Part shown: positions 9,219-17,790 of the stretch, one piece after another
Position numbering within the stretch: position 1 is the first letter of the stretch
Layout: every line of letters starts with the position of its first letter
Assembly (NCBI GenBank): GCA_021732525.1
Contig: JAKFUU010000002.1
Span: 25,053-89,052 of the forward strand
Length of the DNA: 64,000 nucleotides
DNA from: Sphingomonadaceae bacterium
GTDB taxonomy: Bacteria; Pseudomonadota; Alphaproteobacteria; Sphingomonadales; Sphingomonadaceae
Reading direction: 5' to 3'
Notes under the pieces: model-generated
What the model saw: the letters and a program-made list of their open reading frames with translations, nothing else
The model's database searches: none
What the model was told of the DNA's origin: nothing
Made by a program: the position numbers and the translations under genes

Positions 9219-10397
9219 TCAGTTTTTCCGGCCCAATTCGCGCATGGCATCATCGAGCCCCGCCAAAGTAAGCGGATACATCCGATCATTCATCAGTTCC
9301 CGGATGATTTTGGTCGATTGCGAATAGCCCCATTGCTGCTGCGGGACAGGATTCAGCCAAACCGATGCCGGATAAGTATTGCTGAACCGATGTAACCAGA
9401 CCGCACCCGATTCTTCGTTAAAATGCTCAACAGAACCGCCGGGATGGGTAACTTCATAAGGGCTCATCGCGGCGTCGCCGACAAAGACAATTTTATAATC
9501 ATGAGGGAATTTATGCAAAATATCCCACGTTGGCGTGCGCTCGGCAAAACGGCGGCGATTGTCTTTCCACAACCCTTCGTAAGGGCAATTGTGGAAATAG
9601 AAAAATTCGAGATTTTTAAACTCGCTCGTTGCGGCGCTGAATAATTCCTCGCAAAGCTTGATGAAAGGATCCATCGATCCGCCGACATCAAGCAACAACA
9701 GCAGCTTGATCGCGTTGCGCCGTTCCGCACGCATGTGAATATCGAGCCAGCCCTGCCGCGCGGTGCCGTTGATCGTCTCATCGATATCCAGCTCATCGAG
9801 CGCACCGTCGCGGGCAAATTTGCGCAAGCGCCGCATCGCGATCTTGATATTGCGCGTGCCGAGTTCCTTGGTGCTGTCCAGATTTTGAAATTCGCGCTTT
9901 TCCCACACTTTTATCGCGCGTTTATGTTTGGATTCGCCGCCAATTCGCACGCCTTCGGGATTATAGCCGCCATTGCCAAAGGGTGATGTGCCGCCGGTGC
10001 CAACCCATTTATTGCCGCCCTCATGGCGTTCCTGCTGCTCCTCCAGCCGCTTTTTCAGCGTCTCCATAATCTCATCCCAATTGCCCAGCGCCTTGATTTT
10101 TTCCATCTCTTCTTCGGACAGGAATTTTTCGGCAACCGCGCGAAGCCAATCTTCGGGAATGTCAACCTGCTCTTGCCCATAATTGGTTAGCAGTCCTTTG
10201 AAAACTTTGTTAAAAACCTGATCAAACCGGTCGAGCAGCCCTTCGTCCTTGACAAATATCGAGCGCGATAGGAAATAAAATTCCTCGGGCGTGCGCTCAA
10301 TCACGTCCCGGTCAAGCGCCTCCAGCAACAACAAATGCTCCTTCATGCTGGCCGAAATGCCGGCGCTGCGCAGTTCGTCAAGGAAGTTGAAGAACAT
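9219..10397 (-). CDS. VWA domain protein, CoxE-like
   Basis: A 392-residue CoxE-like protein with a C-terminal von Willebrand A domain. The MIDAS motif reads LLLDVGGSMDPF, the DxGxS form typical of this family, followed by FYFHNCPYEGLW and VFVGDAAMSPYE. The N-terminal half is helical and charged. It is 6 bp downstream of the MoxR ATPase gene. MoxR/VWA pairs act as chaperone or metal-insertion modules in other systems (for example CoxD/CoxE); here the client is unknown because no metalloenzyme gene is adjacent. Confidence 0.88.
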   Translation of the reverse strand: MFFNFLDELRSAGISASMKEHLLLLEALDRDVIERTPEEFYFLSRSIFVKDEGLLDRFDQVFNKVFKGLLTNYGQEQVDIPEDWLRAVAEKFLSEEEMEKIKALGNWDEIMETLKKRLEEQQERHEGGNKWVGTGGTSPFGNGGYNPEGVRIGGESKHKRAIKVWEKREFQNLDSTKELGTRNIKIAMRRLRKFARDGALDELDIDETINGTARQGWLDIHMRAERRNAIKLLLLLDVGGSMDPFIKLCEELFSAATSEFKNLEFFYFHNCPYEGLWKDNRRRFAERTPTWDILHKFPHDYKIVFVGDAAMSPYEVTHPGGSVEHFNEESGAVWLHRFSNTYPASVWLNPVPQQQWGYSQSTKIIRELMNDRMYPLTLAGLDDAMRELGRKN

Positions 10398-10403
10398 CGG
10401 GCC

Positions 10404-11258
10404 TCACCCGTTCCGCCGCGCCATAAATGCCAACCGTTCGAACAGCATCACATCCTGCTCGTTTTTGAGCAGCGCGCCGTGCAAGGGCGGGATGGCCTTG
10501 GTTGGGTCTTTATTTTGCAACACATCGAGCGGCATATCTTCGGCGAGCAGCAATTTTAGCCAATCCAGCAGTTCGGAGGTTGACGGCTTTTTCTTAAGGC
10601 CTGGCACATCGCGCACTTCGTAAAATATATCCATTGCCTTGGAGACGAGTATCTTTTGAATGCCCGGAAAGTGAACGTCGATAATCGCCTGCATCGTCCC
10701 GCGATCAGGAAATTTAATATAATGAAAGAAACAGCGGCGCAGAAACGCGTCGGGCAGCTCTTTTTCATTATTGGAGGTGATGATAACGATCGGGCGTTCG
10801 GCGGCTTTTATGGTCTCATGCGTTTCATAAACATAAAATTCCATGCGATCGAGCTCTTGCAACAAATCGTTGGGAAATTCGATATCGGCCTTGTCAATTT
10901 CGTCGATCAGCAGGATGGGGAGTTCGGGCGCGGTGAAGGCCTCCCATAGTTTGCCCTTTTTGATGTAATTTTTGATATCATGCACCCGCTCATCGCCGAG
11001 CTGGCTGTCGCGAAGGCGGGCCACCGCATCATATTCATACAAGCCCTGATGCGCCTTTGTGGTCGATTTGATGTTCCATTCGATCAGCGGCGCGTCCATC
11101 GCCTTGGCAATTTCCTGCGCCAGCACGGTTTTGCCCGTTCCCGGCTCGCCCTTGACCAGCAGCGGCCGGCGCAGCGTGGCCGCGGCGTTAACCGCCACCT
11201 TCAAATCGTCGGTCGCAACATAATTATCGGTGCCGGAAAAACGTCCAAATTTGCTCAT
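10404..11258 (-). CDS. MoxR-family AAA+ ATPase
   Basis: A 284-residue AAA+ ATPase of the MoxR branch. Walker A is VKGEPGTGKTVLAQ (near residues 35-48), Walker B is LLIDEIDKAD, sensor 1 is IVIITSNNEKELPDAFLRRC including the arginine finger, and the C-terminal lid is short. The start is taken as the ATG at 11258 (MSKFGRFSGTD); an upstream in-frame start at 11270 adds only MGMI. It forms a two-gene operon with the VWA gene. An 18-bp perfect palindrome lies 12 bp upstream of the start codon. Confidence 0.92.
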   Translation of the reverse strand: MSKFGRFSGTDNYVATDDLKVAVNAAATLRRPLLVKGEPGTGKTVLAQEIAKAMDAPLIEWNIKSTTKAHQGLYEYDAVARLRDSQLGDERVHDIKNYIKKGKLWEAFTAPELPILLIDEIDKADIEFPNDLLQELDRMEFYVYETHETIKAAERPIVIITSNNEKELPDAFLRRCFFHYIKFPDRGTMQAIIDVHFPGIQKILVSKAMDIFYEVRDVPGLKKKPSTSELLDWLKLLLAEDMPLDVLQNKDPTKAIPPLHGALLKNEQDVMLFERLAFMARRNG

Positions 11259-11270
11259 AATCATTCCCAA

Positions 11271-11288
11271 CTTAATCGATCGATTAAG
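11271..11288. promoter_or_regulatory. 18-bp perfect palindrome upstream of moxR
   Basis: CTTAATCGATCGATTAAG reads identically on both strands and sits 12 bp before the moxR start codon, inside its presumed 5' untranslated region. It could be an operator for a dimeric regulator. It contains TTAA-N8-TTAA, one base longer than the CtrA consensus TTAA-N7-TTAA, so I do not call it a CtrA site. No T run follows, so it is not terminator-like. Confidence 0.4.
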
Positions 11289-11387
11289 CCGGAGTAATTG
11301 GACCGGTTGCGGATTGCAACCATCCTCATTCAGATTTTTGTTACGGTGCCGTGGATGCCTGCTCGTGGTTATCGGCCGGGCCGCGGA

Positions 11388-12113
11388 TCACACACCAAAA
11401 TGTTGCATCTCGGTATGGCGGGCAGCAATAAGCTGCCACAAGCCACGTTGCTGCGCCAATAGCTGCTGCGCGCCGAACATCATCGCACGCTGTTTGGCCG
11501 CAGTGGACGCCAATTGTTCCGCCAAGGCGACCGTTTGAGACAGCGGCGGTAGCTCAAGTTCGAATGGTTCAATGCCCAGCGCCAATGCGCATTGATCCAT
11601 CAGCGGACGGGTATGCTGCCAATCGATCGCAAAGGCAATCGCCGTTCCAGCGGCACAGCCTTGCCGATCGGAGGTTGCCAGCATTTCAAAGCTTTTAGAT
11701 TGGCCAGCAATGATAGCGGTAATTTTCTCCTGCCCGCTCTGCCGCGCGATTGGACCCGCCGCTACGATCAAGCGGTTCAAATAATGGCGTTCCGCCGCGA
11801 AAGCCTGAATAGTGCTTAACAGCCAGTCGCGTGCAGCATCGTCGACAATTTTGGTGGCCGCATGATCGATAATACCAGGATGCTTGCCGTGAGAAATACA
11901 TAGAAAATGCGTGATATCCGCAATTAAAGCAGGCCGCAGCGTCATAACCGCAGACCGAAGATCCATTGCGTCGCGGCTATCATTGAGAAATTTAAAGATC
12001 GGCTTTGTTACATGCAAACTGCCATCTTGGGTGATTGCACGAAGCAACACCGCACCAAAATTGCCTGCTGCCGCTGGCGGCGGCGATAGATGCCGGGCAA
12101 AATTTTCCATCAA
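11388..12113 (-). CDS. Conserved hypothetical protein, sphingomonad type
   Basis: A 241-residue soluble, alanine-rich protein with no signal peptide or membrane segment and no catalytic motif I can recognise. Predicted helices dominate (LLRAITQDG, AEQLASTAAKQRAMMFGAQQLLAQQRGLWQLI). It lies downstream of rpoD on the same strand but beyond the rpoD terminator, so it probably has its own promoter. Codon use resembles the neighbours, arguing for a real gene rather than a shadow. I believe similar proteins occur next to rpoD in other sphingomonads, but that is recollection; no function is assigned. Confidence 0.65.
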   Translation of the reverse strand: MMENFARHLSPPPAAAGNFGAVLLRAITQDGSLHVTKPIFKFLNDSRDAMDLRSAVMTLRPALIADITHFLCISHGKHPGIIDHAATKIVDDAARDWLLSTIQAFAAERHYLNRLIVAAGPIARQSGQEKITAIIAGQSKSFEMLATSDRQGCAAGTAIAFAIDWQHTRPLMDQCALALGIEPFELELPPLSQTVALAEQLASTAAKQRAMMFGAQQLLAQQRGLWQLIAARHTEMQHFGV

Positions 12114-12218
12114 AGTCTCCGATTAGGGTCGATGTCACACATCGCCCATTCCCGGTTATCGGTAGCGCCAACTTCTAAAGGACTGGTTTACATCTGGCAA
12201 AATTTTGACGAATAATCG

Positions 12219-12248
12219 TAAAAAATTTGACAGTTCGCTTCGTCAAAT
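12219..12248 (-). terminator. Rho-independent terminator of rpoD
   Basis: On the minus strand ATTTGAC, a 10-base loop and GTCAAAT form a stem directly followed by TTTTTACG, only a few bases after the rpoD TGA. Stem plus T run fit an intrinsic terminator closing the yqeY-dnaG-rpoD unit. Confidence 0.65.
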
Positions 12249-12252
12249 CTGC

Positions 12253-14277
12253 TTATTGATCAAGGAAACTACGCATTTTTCGGCTGCGGCTGGGGTGTTT
12301 TAGCTTGCGCAGCGCTTTGGCCTCAATCTGCCGGATACGTTCGCGCGTTACGCTAAATTGTTGCCCCACTTCTTCGAGCGTATGATCGGTATTCATACCA
12401 ATACCGAACCGCATGCGCAGCACCCTTTCCTCGCGCGGGGTTAGGCTGGCGAGCACGCGGGTTACCGTTTCTTTCAAATTGGCCTGGATGGCCGCATCGA
12501 CCGGAATAATCGCATTTTTATCTTCGATAAAATCGCCCAAATGCGAATCTTCCTCATCGCCAATCGGTGTTTCCAGGCTGATCGGCTCCTTGGCGATTTT
12601 CATCACCTTGCGCACTTTTTCAAGCGGCATGGAAAGCCGTTCGGCCATTTCTTCGGGGGTCGGCTCGCGGCCTTGCTCATGCAGAAACTGACGGCTGGTG
12701 CGCACCAGCTTGTTGATCGTTTCGATCATATGCACCGGAATGCGGATGGTGCGCGCCTGATCGGCGATCGACCGGGTGATCGCCTGCCTGATCCACCAAG
12801 TGGCGTAGGTTGAGAATTTATAGCCGCGGCGATATTCAAATTTATCCACGGCCTTCATCAATCCAATATTGCCTTCTTGAATTAAATCAAGGAATTGCAA
12901 GCCTCTGTTGGTATATTTTTTTGCGATGGAAATGACCAGACGCAAATTGGCTTCGACCATTTCTTTCTTGGCAATGCGCGCCTCGCGCTCGCCTTTTTGG
13001 ACCATATTGACGATCCGGCGAAATTCGCTGAGCGCCATTCCGGTTGCCGAGGCTATATCGGAAATTTCGCTGCGAACACGCTCCACCGCGCCCGCTTCAT
13101 TTTCGGCAAATTTTGCCCATTTTTTGTCGATACCCGCAACTTCATCGAGCCAATGTTCGTCCATTTCATGATCGACATATCGGTTCAGGAAATCCCGGCG
13201 CGGCACCTTATGCCGCTCTGCCAAACGCAGCATCTGTCCGCCAAGCGCAGTGAGGCGGCGATTGAAGCTGTAAAGTTGATCCACCAGAAATTCGATTTTA
13301 TTGGCGTGAAATTGCACGCTTTCAACCTCGGCGGTCAATTCTTCGCGCAATTTATTATATTTATTTTCGTTGGCGATGGATAATTCCGCGCCAATCGCCA
13401 TGGCCTGCATCCGTTCGGATTGGATTTTGGAAAATTTCTTGAACAAGCTGGTGATATAGGCGAATTTTTCGAGCGCGGCGGGTTTCAGCGTTTCTTCCAT
13501 TTGCGCCAGGCTAAGGGTGTTATCCTCTTCCTCGTCATCAATGGGCCGTTGCCGCTCGCTAACGTTGCCATCTTCGTCTTCGATGGTTTCGGGTTCATCC
13601 TCAACCTCTTCTTCTTCTTTGTACGAGGGGCCAGCGGTTTTTTCGCTTATCTCACCATCGTCTTCGGATTCGCCATCCTCCTCCATTTTGTCCGGCGCCG
13701 GTTCTTTGGACAGCATGGCATCCAGGTCCAAAATTTCGCGCAGTTGCATCTCACCATCATTCAGCGCGCGGGACCATTCGATAATCGCATGAAAGGTAAT
13801 CGGGCTTTCGCATAGACCCAGGATCATCGTATCACGGCCAGCCTCAATCCGCTTGGCAATCGCAATTTCGCCTTCCCGGCTGAGCAGTTCGACCGCGCCC
13901 ATCTCACGCAGATACATCCGCACAGGATCGTCGGTTCGATCCGTGGTTTTTTTTGCGGCGGTAAGCGAGTTAGCGTCATTTTCGCCAACATTGCCATCGG
14001 CATTTTTCGTCAAATCTTCCGCGTCATCCGCTTCCGCGGCATCATCGTCATTTTCCACGATATTAACGCCCATCTCCGAAATGGCGGACATGACGTCTTC
14101 GATTTGCTCGGATGTCATTTGATCCTGCGGCAAAGCCTGATTCAGTTCGTCCACCGTAAGGTAGCCCTTACGCTTTGCTTTGCTCAGCAGTTTTTTGATC
14201 TCTACGTCGTTCAAATCGATCAGCGGAGCGTCACCATTATCCGCGGTGTCTTCATTTTTTTTTGCGCGCGTTACCAA
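12253..14277 (-). CDS. rpoD: RNA polymerase primary sigma factor RpoD (sigma-70)
   Basis: The housekeeping sigma factor. Region 1.1 is at the N-terminus ([20 protein letters not shown]) and region 1.2 is [17 protein letters not shown] long acidic non-conserved region follows, then region 2 ([38 protein letters not shown]), region 3, and region 4 with the helix-turn-helix [17 protein letters not shown]. The probable start is TTG at 14277 ([11 protein letters not shown]), because AGGGAA lies 7 bp upstream; another TTG at 14301 would add eight residues. The gene follows dnaG closely, as in the classical macromolecular-synthesis order, and ends in an intrinsic terminator. Confidence 0.96.
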   Translation of the reverse strand: MVTRAKKNEDTADNGDAPLIDLNDVEIKKLLSKAKRKGYLTVDELNQALPQDQMTSEQIEDVMSAISEMGVNIVENDDDAAEADDAEDLTKNADGNVGENDANSLTAAKKTTDRTDDPVRMYLREMGAVELLSREGEIAIAKRIEAGRDTMILGLCESPITFHAIIEWSRALNDGEMQLREILDLDAMLSKEPAPDKMEEDGESEDDGEISEKTAGPSYKEEEEVEDEPETIEDEDGNVSERQRPIDDEEEDNTLSLAQMEETLKPAALEKFAYITSLFKKFSKIQSERMQAMAIGAELSIANENKYNKLREELTAEVESVQFHANKIEFLVDQLYSFNRRLTALGGQMLRLAERHKVPRRDFLNRYVDHEMDEHWLDEVAGIDKKWAKFAENEAGAVERVRSEISDIASATGMALSEFRRIVNMVQKGEREARIAKKEMVEANLRLVISIAKKYTNRGLQFLDLIQEGNIGLMKAVDKFEYRRGYKFSTYATWWIRQAITRSIADQARTIRIPVHMIETINKLVRTSRQFLHEQGREPTPEEMAERLSMPLEKVRKVMKIAKEPISLETPIGDEEDSHLGDFIEDKNAIIPVDAAIQANLKETVTRVLASLTPREERVLRMRFGIGMNTDHTLEEVGQQFSVTRERIRQIEAKALRKLKHPSRSRKMRSFLDQ

Positions 14278-14310
14278 ATTAAATTTCCCTGATGTTATCA
14301 AACCGACCGG

Positions 14311-17100
14311 TCAGATATTTGAATTGCGCTCGGTCAATTCAAATATCCGGCGATCAAAAGCCTCTTTTTCGCTTCGCAGCCGTTGCTGCTCAGCGTAATT
14401 TTCTTCTGTAAGTTCTTGACTTACCTGTATTGTTGCCCGCTCCAAAGCTTGTTCCAGCGCGGGGCGCTGTTTCAACAGCTTTATCATCTCGCCTGTATAT
14501 TGAGACAGGGCGGTGATATCGTCTGTTTCGCCATCTTTCGTCTTGCGGCGAAATGCCTTTGCATTTCCTGCCAGCAACCGTTGAGCGACATTATACAAGT
14601 GCCCCCCTAATATGGTAAGCAAGCCCTCACTATCAAGCATTTTTTTTGACAATGTTTGATCCAGAATTTCGGACAGTAAATCCCGTTGGTCGGCATGTCG
14701 CGGCTGTAACGCCGTTAACGCTTCGCGGTGCGCTTCAATGATAATCGGATGGCGCAGCAAGTGAACCAACAAGCCCTGCATCAACAAATCGGAACCCTTG
14801 CTGCTGATCCCCTTGGCCTCTTCGCTCGCCGGGTTGGAGGATGCTTGCTGCCACCGGGCATTTTGCCGCTCGCTTGTTTTGACAAATGTTTTGCGCGGAT
14901 TGGGCGCGAATAGGGTGCCTAGACGTTCGCGGAAGGCAGCGGCATAATGATGGTGAATATCGCCATCGGCAATATGGGCCACATGCTGCCCCAGCCGCTG
15001 TTTCAGGCTGGCGCGGTCCTCGGGTGTTACCAGCGGCTGGGCATGGCGTTCGGCGTTCCATAGCCGGTCGACCAGCGTTTCGCTAATTTCGATCAAGCGT
15101 TGAAATGCCGCCGCTCCCCCCGATTTCACCAGATCATCGGGATCCTGGCCGCTGGGAAGCGAGACAAATTGCAGGCTATGTCCGGGTTTTAACAAGGGTA
15201 AAGCCCGCTGCGCCGCGCGCATGGCGGCTTTTTGCCCGGCCGCATCGCCATCAAAACAAACCACCGGCTTTTCGGTCATCCGCCAGAGCATCTGTATCTG
15301 CCATTCGGTCAGCGCGGTGCCAAGCGGGGCGACCACATCAGGAAAGCCCGCCTGCGCCAGAGCAATAACATCCATATATCCTTCGACGACGATCACCCGG
15401 CCCGTATGGCGCGCGGCGGGCGAGCATGTGTCGAGATTATACAGCGTGCGGCCCTTATCGAACAAAGGCGTGTCGGGTGAATTTAGATATTTGGGTTCGC
15501 CGTCACCCAATATGCGCCCGCCAAAGGCGATGACCCGGCCGCGTGCATCGCGGATGGGAATCATCAAGCGCCCACGAAACCGGTCGTAAGGCTCTTTATC
15601 ATCCATTTTGATCAGCAAGCCGCCTTCGATGAGCAAATCATCACCAAATGGCTTTAGCGCGTCTTTCAGGCCGCTTCGGCTATCGGGGGCAAAGCCGATT
15701 CCGAAATCACGGATCGCCTGTTGCCCGATACCCCGCCGTTCCAGGTAAGTCCGCGCGGCTGCGCCGCCCAACCCTTGAAATTGTTGAACAAACCACTCTT
15801 GCGCCGCCGCCATGACGTCATGCAATCCCGCCTGTTTTGCGGCTTGTTTCGCCGCCATAGGATCGGGCGCGGGCACCGGCATTCCCGCCGCATCGGCCAG
15901 CTCTTTCACGGCATCCATAAAGCCCAGCCCGCGCTGATCGGTCATCCAGCGGATGGCATCACCATGTGCGCCGCAGCCAAAGCAATTGCCCGTCAGGATG
16001 TTATCGTCGAGCGCGAAGGCATGCTCGCTTGGAACCTGCGCGCAGTAAACTTCTTCAACTCTGTCCGTCTCGCGAACGGCTTTGACGACCCATCGCAGCC
16101 GCTCAAACTTCCGCTTGCTCTGCATAAAGCGCTCCATAGCACCGTTCAGCAAGAAGAATTCGGGCACCAAGGTCGAATTGACAAAATGGATGCGGTGCAA
16201 CGCGGAAGGGGTGTCGCCATATCCGTTGCGCATCAAAGTGGTGCGGCCAAAGGTACCGATGCCCAATTTGGTGCAGATATCGCGAACTGCCTCAAGCGTT
16301 TCTGCATCGGCTGAATTCAACATGACCGTACCATCTTTGGCAACATGACCATCTGCGGCGACATAACCTGCCAAGAAGCCAAGTAGATAGGAATCGGATG
16401 AATGCAGCGACGGAAGGCGCTTCATTCCCTCGAAGGAACGGCCGCCATACACTCTCAAATAGAGATTGCCTCCCGTTCTTTCATGGATATGGTGATCTTG
16501 TTCAGGGAACCAGCGCTTCAGCTGAACGTCTTTTTCGCCGTGCAGGTTTAGTGTTCCGTAAACGCCTTTATACATCGATCCGTCGCCGAAAACGATACCA
16601 TGCCTGACGCCCGCCGGGTCCAGTTCCCATGATTCACGCCGATCAGGCAGGGCGGCGCATAATGCATGCCCGGTTTTCAGTTCCATGGTGGTATATTCGC
16701 GGGCGCGATCATGGACGAACCAGCGGTGGTGTGACGTTGCGTGAATTGTTTTTGAAACGCCATTTCTGGAAAGCGAGATTTCCCAGAGGCGTTGTTTGCC
16801 ATAGGAATGGAACGGCGAAGGCACCCATTTGCCATTGCGAGAAAGGACGCTTGCCGTCGTGCCTGCCAGCGAACGGATCGGGAACCGGCCGTTCGACGTG
16901 ATAACCTGCGTTTCGCCGGCCAGACAATGATAGAATCCTTTTTCATCATTGATCGTAAAACTCGGTGTCTTCTCATTATGGAATGGGCAGCAGGCCTTAT
17001 ATTCACGCCCCGCCTTGGTCACTTTGATCGACCGCCCGATCAGCGCCGATAGCGCCGTGCGCGCGCGCAGTTCATCGAGCCATTGCGGGGTGAGCACCAT
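14311..17100 (-). CDS. dnaG: DNA primase DnaG, interrupted in frame by an intein
   Basis: The replicative primase that lays RNA primers at the fork. The 929-residue frame comprises two exteins totalling 615 residues, the normal alphaproteobacterial length, plus a 314-residue intein (residues 59-372). The N-extein holds the first half of the CHC2 zinc domain (C38-P-F-H41, NEKTPSF). The C-extein resumes at C373-F-G-C376-GAHGD. The TOPRIM catalytic core follows (VVEGYMDVIAL near residue 570; CFDGDAAG near 612), then the DnaB-interacting C-terminal domain. Without protein splicing the zinc site cannot form, so splicing is presumably essential. It lies between yqeY and rpoD, all on the minus strand. 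Confidence 0.95.
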   Translation of the reverse strand: MVLTPQWLDELRARTALSALIGRSIKVTKAGREYKACCPFHNEKTPSFTINDEKGFYHCLAGETQVITSNGRFPIRSLAGTTASVLSRNGKWVPSPFHSYGKQRLWEISLSRNGVSKTIHATSHHRWFVHDRAREYTTMELKTGHALCAALPDRRESWELDPAGVRHGIVFGDGSMYKGVYGTLNLHGEKDVQLKRWFPEQDHHIHERTGGNLYLRVYGGRSFEGMKRLPSLHSSDSYLLGFLAGYVAADGHVAKDGTVMLNSADAETLEAVRDICTKLGIGTFGRTTLMRNGYGDTPSALHRIHFVNSTLVPEFFLLNGAMERFMQSKRKFERLRWVVKAVRETDRVEEVYCAQVPSEHAFALDDNILTGNCFGCGAHGDAIRWMTDQRGLGFMDAVKELADAAGMPVPAPDPMAAKQAAKQAGLHDVMAAAQEWFVQQFQGLGGAAARTYLERRGIGQQAIRDFGIGFAPDSRSGLKDALKPFGDDLLIEGGLLIKMDDKEPYDRFRGRLMIPIRDARGRVIAFGGRILGDGEPKYLNSPDTPLFDKGRTLYNLDTCSPAARHTGRVIVVEGYMDVIALAQAGFPDVVAPLGTALTEWQIQMLWRMTEKPVVCFDGDAAGQKAAMRAAQRALPLLKPGHSLQFVSLPSGQDPDDLVKSGGAAAFQRLIEISETLVDRLWNAERHAQPLVTPEDRASLKQRLGQHVAHIADGDIHHHYAAAFRERLGTLFAPNPRKTFVKTSERQNARWQQASSNPASEEAKGISSKGSDLLMQGLLVHLLRHPIIIEAHREALTALQPRHADQRDLLSEILDQTLSKKMLDSEGLLTILGGHLYNVAQRLLAGNAKAFRRKTKDGETDDITALSQYTGEMIKLLKQRPALEQALERATIQVSQELTEENYAEQQRLRSEKEAFDRRIFELTERNSNI
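15985..16926 (-). mobile_element. DnaG intein with LAGLIDADG-type homing endonuclease motifs
   Basis: A 314-residue protein-splicing element. Block A begins with Cys1 (CLAGETQVITSNGRFPI). Block B is ATSHHRWFV with the TxxH pair T64/H67. Block F is VYCAQVPSEHAFALDDN. Block G ends ILTGN, followed by extein Cys+1. The usual penultimate His is Gly here, a variant seen in some natural inteins. Two dodecapeptide-like endonuclease motifs, GIVFGDGSM (intein residues 110-118, Asp115) and LGFLAGYVAADGHV (182-195, Asp192), place it in the LAGLIDADG class. Both acidic residues are kept, so the endonuclease may still be active. It is inserted immediately before the third zinc ligand of primase. By eye its GC is slightly lower than the exteins, consistent with horizontal arrival. 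Confidence 0.93.
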
Positions 17101-17167
17101 TATCCGGCCGCCAGCGCAGCGGGTAAATTCAAAGCCGGTATTAACACGATAACCTGCATCATGATGG

Positions 17168-17647
17168 TCAGGCCAAGGCCGCCTTCACCAGGGCGCTGGC
17201 TTTACCCACATCGATCTCGCTGCCATGGCGTTCCTTGAGCGCCGCCATCACCCGGCCCATATCTTTCACGCTCTGCGCCCCAATTTCGGCCTTTATCGAG
17301 GCAATGGCGGTGGCAACCGCTTCCTCGCTCATTTGCGCGGGCAGATATTCTTCGATGATCGCCAATTCGGCCTGCTCAATATCGGCCAGCTCCTGCCGTC
17401 CGCCGGCTTCATAAAGGCTGATCGATTCGCGGCGTTGCTTGACCATTTTTTGCAGCACCTCGGTTACCATCGCATCATCGTCAATATCGCCGTCTTTGGT
17501 GCGCAGTTCAATATCGCCGTCTTTGGTGCGCAGTTCAATATCGCGATCTTTCACTTTGGCCAATATCAAGCGGATGGTGGCCAAGCGATCCTTCTCACCC
17601 GTTTTCATCGCGGTAATTTGGGCGGCCTTTATGCTGTCACGAATCAT
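17168..17647 (-). CDS. yqeY: GatB/YqeY domain protein
   Basis: A 159-residue YqeY-family protein, related to the tail domain of GatB and thought to interact with tRNA or ribosomes; the precise role is not established. Family blocks include RLILAKVKDRDIE, MVKQRRESISLYEAGGRQELADIEQAEL and LPAQMSEEA, ending in KDMGRVMAALKERHG. The usual length is about 150. The excess comes from a perfect 27-bp tandem duplication giving IELRTKDGD twice near residues 36-53. It heads the yqeY-dnaG-rpoD group and is divergent from carA. Confidence 0.9.
   Translation of the reverse strand: MIRDSIKAAQITAMKTGEKDRLATIRLILAKVKDRDIELRTKDGDIELRTKDGDIDDDAMVTEVLQKMVKQRRESISLYEAGGRQELADIEQAELAIIEEYLPAQMSEEAVATAIASIKAEIGAQSVKDMGRVMAALKERHGSEIDVGKASALVKAALA
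17482..17544. repeat. 27-bp tandem duplication inside yqeY
   Basis: A 27-bp unit beginning caatatcgccgtctttgg is repeated exactly twice (17482-17508 and 17509-17535), followed by the first nine bases of a third unit. It adds nine residues to the protein in frame. Perfect identity suggests a recent slippage event. Confidence 0.9.
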
Positions 17648-17790
17648 ATCTCGGTCTCATTTTTATTTTGAAAAGATTGTGGATAGCTTGAATTTTGCGG
17701 TTTTAATAGATTGACGCTGCGATGCCACCTGTTTAGCGGCAATATCTTAACGACATTACAGATATCAACCCGTTTCAGGAGCGACCCTTT

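Noticed and set aside
11271..11288. CtrA binding site (TTAA-N7-TTAA)
   Set aside because: The half-sites are separated by eight bases, not seven.
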